From: Thiotrichales bacterium
Lineage (GTDB): Bacteria > Pseudomonadota > Gammaproteobacteria > J044
DNA length: 8,215 bases
Assembly (NCBI GenBank): GCA_024762895.1
Contig: JANTGN010000110.1
Coordinates: 1 to 8,215 of the forward strand
Reading direction: 5' to 3'
The first letter of the stretch is position 1; each line of letters begins with the position of its first letter. The position numbers were made by a program, and so were the translations under genes. Of this stretch, positions 7,695 to 8,215 are shown piece by piece. The notes under the pieces were generated by a model. The model worked only from the letters and a program-made list of their open reading frames with translations, was not told where the DNA came from and searched no databases.

Positions 7695-7700
7695 ATCATA
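7695..7700 (-). promoter_or_regulatory. candidate -10 element of the sps promoter
   Basis: On the minus strand TATGAT matches the sigma70 -10 consensus at five of six positions and would place transcription start about 30 bases before the sps ATG. The -35 position at 17-base spacing reads ATTCCT, a poor match, so an activator or another sigma factor could be involved. Sucrose operons of this kind are salt-responsive in methanotrophs, but nothing in this sequence shows the regulator. Confidence 0.25.
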
Positions 7701-7895
7701 TAGATTTACCTAAGGACAGGAATATTGAATCAGTTTTCTGTTGGAATGGTAATAATGGGAGCATGTGCTGGGAGAGAAAACAGCGGCATCCGTAAATGCG
7801 TTTTAATTCACGGCATTGGTATGGTTTTCGACGGATTGTCTCACACCCCTGGCGATGAATTCGTGAATCAGTTTAGTGCAATAGTTTGTTTTAAG

Positions 7896-7955
7896 TCAAT
7901 TGATTTCACCATGCTGATGATTAGGGCTATCAATCAGCATGGTGAAATCAATTGA
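7896..7955. repeat. perfect 23-bp inverted repeat
   Basis: The arm at 7896-7918 (begins TCAATTGATTTCACC) is the exact reverse complement of the arm at 7933-7955, separated by 14 bases. The outer 8 bases, TCAATTGA, are themselves palindromic. Pairing could extend inward by GAT/ATC (7919-7921 with 7929-7931) past one bulged base. It lies 23 bases beyond the stop of the TonB-like gene and about 240 bases upstream of sps. Neither strand has a T-run after the stem, so it is not a textbook intrinsic terminator. It may instead be a Rho-assisted terminator, an mRNA 3'-end protecting structure, or a mobile or extragenic palindromic element. The structure is certain; the role is not known. Confidence 0.9.
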
Positions 7956-7978
7956 GTCTGCAAAGTTGACAAGGCTAC

Positions 7979-8215
7979 TTATGAAGGCAGGAAGTCGATC
8001 GGGTAGGTGATCGTTACCTGAGACACATTGGAAGCTTTAAATTTGAACAGTTTGACACGGGAAACCAGTTTTCTTTCCAGTGTTGGGTCATTAAGTTCAC
8101 TGGAAACAATACGGCATTTGGTGACCTTGCCATTCGGAGCGATCGTCAGTTCAAGCACGACCTTGCCCTGCAGGGTGGGGTCTTTTCGTAATGCGCGGTT
8201 GTAGAGACTAAAGAT
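7979..8215 (-). CDS. TonB/AgmX-PglI-type C-terminal domain protein, 3' part (start outside window)
   Basis: Reading the minus strand from base 8215, the frame is open for 78 residues to a TAA at 7981-7979. It shows a TonB-like C-terminal fold pattern: LYNRALRKDPTLQGKVV, then LTIAPNGKV, then IVSSELNDPTLERKL, ending YPIDFLPS. This ending is typical of gammaproteobacterial AgmX/PglI C-terminal-domain proteins, which are usually anchored in the inner membrane by an N-terminal helix and face the periplasm. In gene clusters of that class they often accompany ExbB/ExbD or TolQ/R-like motor proteins. Neither the anchor nor such partners are visible because the window ends. Its exact role (energy transduction to an outer-membrane receptor or an envelope function) cannot be judged. 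It is co-directional with the sucrose operon but separated from it by about 320 bases and a hairpin, so it is probably a separate transcription unit. Confidence 0.85.
   Translation of the reverse strand: MFSLYNRALRKDPTLQGKVVLELTIAPNGKVTKCRIVSSELNDPTLERKLVSRVKLFKFKASNVSQVTITYPIDFLPS

Larger units (their letters stand above)
7658..7978. other. intergenic region upstream of the sucrose operon
   Basis: About 320 bases lie between the stop of the TonB-like gene and the sps start, both on the minus strand. The region must hold the sps promoter and leader. Seen here are a TATGAT hexamer near 7700, a run of seven C on the minus strand at 7679-7673 just before the sps start, and the perfect inverted repeat at 7896-7955. 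I see no tRNA and no known riboswitch. One plus-strand frame is open from about 7704 to 7955 but has only a TTG start, no ribosome site and no recognisable family, and it ends within the repeat arm. I do not call it a gene. Confidence 0.6.

Noticed and set aside
7780..7800. Small hairpin GCAT/ATGC followed by GTTTT on the plus strand as a terminator
   Set aside because: Only 4 bp of stem and no gene on that strand to terminate.
7725..7955. 76-codon plus-strand frame beginning with TTG upstream of sps
   Set aside because: It has a rare start codon, no ribosome site and no recognised domain, and its end is formed by the inverted-repeat arm. Kept only as a low-interest finding.
7896..7955. Calling the long inverted repeat an intrinsic terminator
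   Set aside because: Neither strand has a T-run after the stem and the stem is AT-rich, so the call would go beyond what is seen. Listed as a repeat instead.

Overview
The window most likely comes from a gammaproteobacterium. Three things suggest this: an AsmA-family envelope gene, a TonB/AgmX-type C-terminal domain of the sort common in that class, and a sucrose-synthesis cluster in the order sps-spp-fruK-ams. That cluster is known from halotolerant methanotrophs such as Methylomicrobium (Methylotuvimicrobium) alcaliphilum, and related sets occur in some ammonia oxidisers. The genus cannot be fixed from this window: no methane- or ammonia-oxidation gene, rRNA gene or other marker is present. 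Base composition looks moderate and even, with no obvious island boundary.

Layout. Bases 1-1599 (+) hold the C-terminal 532 residues of an AsmA-family protein whose start lies outside the window. A short convergent gap (1600-1732) separates it from four tightly packed minus-strand genes. In transcription order these are sucrose-phosphate synthase (7657-5456), sucrose-phosphate phosphatase (5450-4605), a PfkB-family fructokinase (4601-3714) and amylosucrase (3685-1733). The gaps between them are 5, 3 and 28 bases, so they very probably form one operon. Upstream of sps is a gene-free stretch of about 320 bases (7658-7978). It holds a weak promoter candidate, a C-tract just ahead of the sps start, and a perfect 23-bp inverted repeat. 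The window ends with the last 78 residues of a minus-strand TonB/AgmX-like protein (8215-7979).

How the genes work together. Sps joins nucleotide-glucose and fructose-6-phosphate to make sucrose-6-phosphate, and Spp removes the phosphate to give sucrose, a compatible solute and carbon store. Amylosucrase can transfer the glucose of sucrose to an alpha-1,4-glucan and release fructose. Fructokinase returns that fructose to fructose-6-phosphate. The operon therefore encodes a closed cycle that can either hold sucrose or push glucose from nucleotide sugar into alpha-glucan. The sps product also carries a C-terminal HAD domain that has lost a metal-ligand aspartate, while the separate Spp has all its catalytic motifs.

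The system is recognisable rather than wholly new. The least explained element is the long perfect inverted repeat at 7896-7955.
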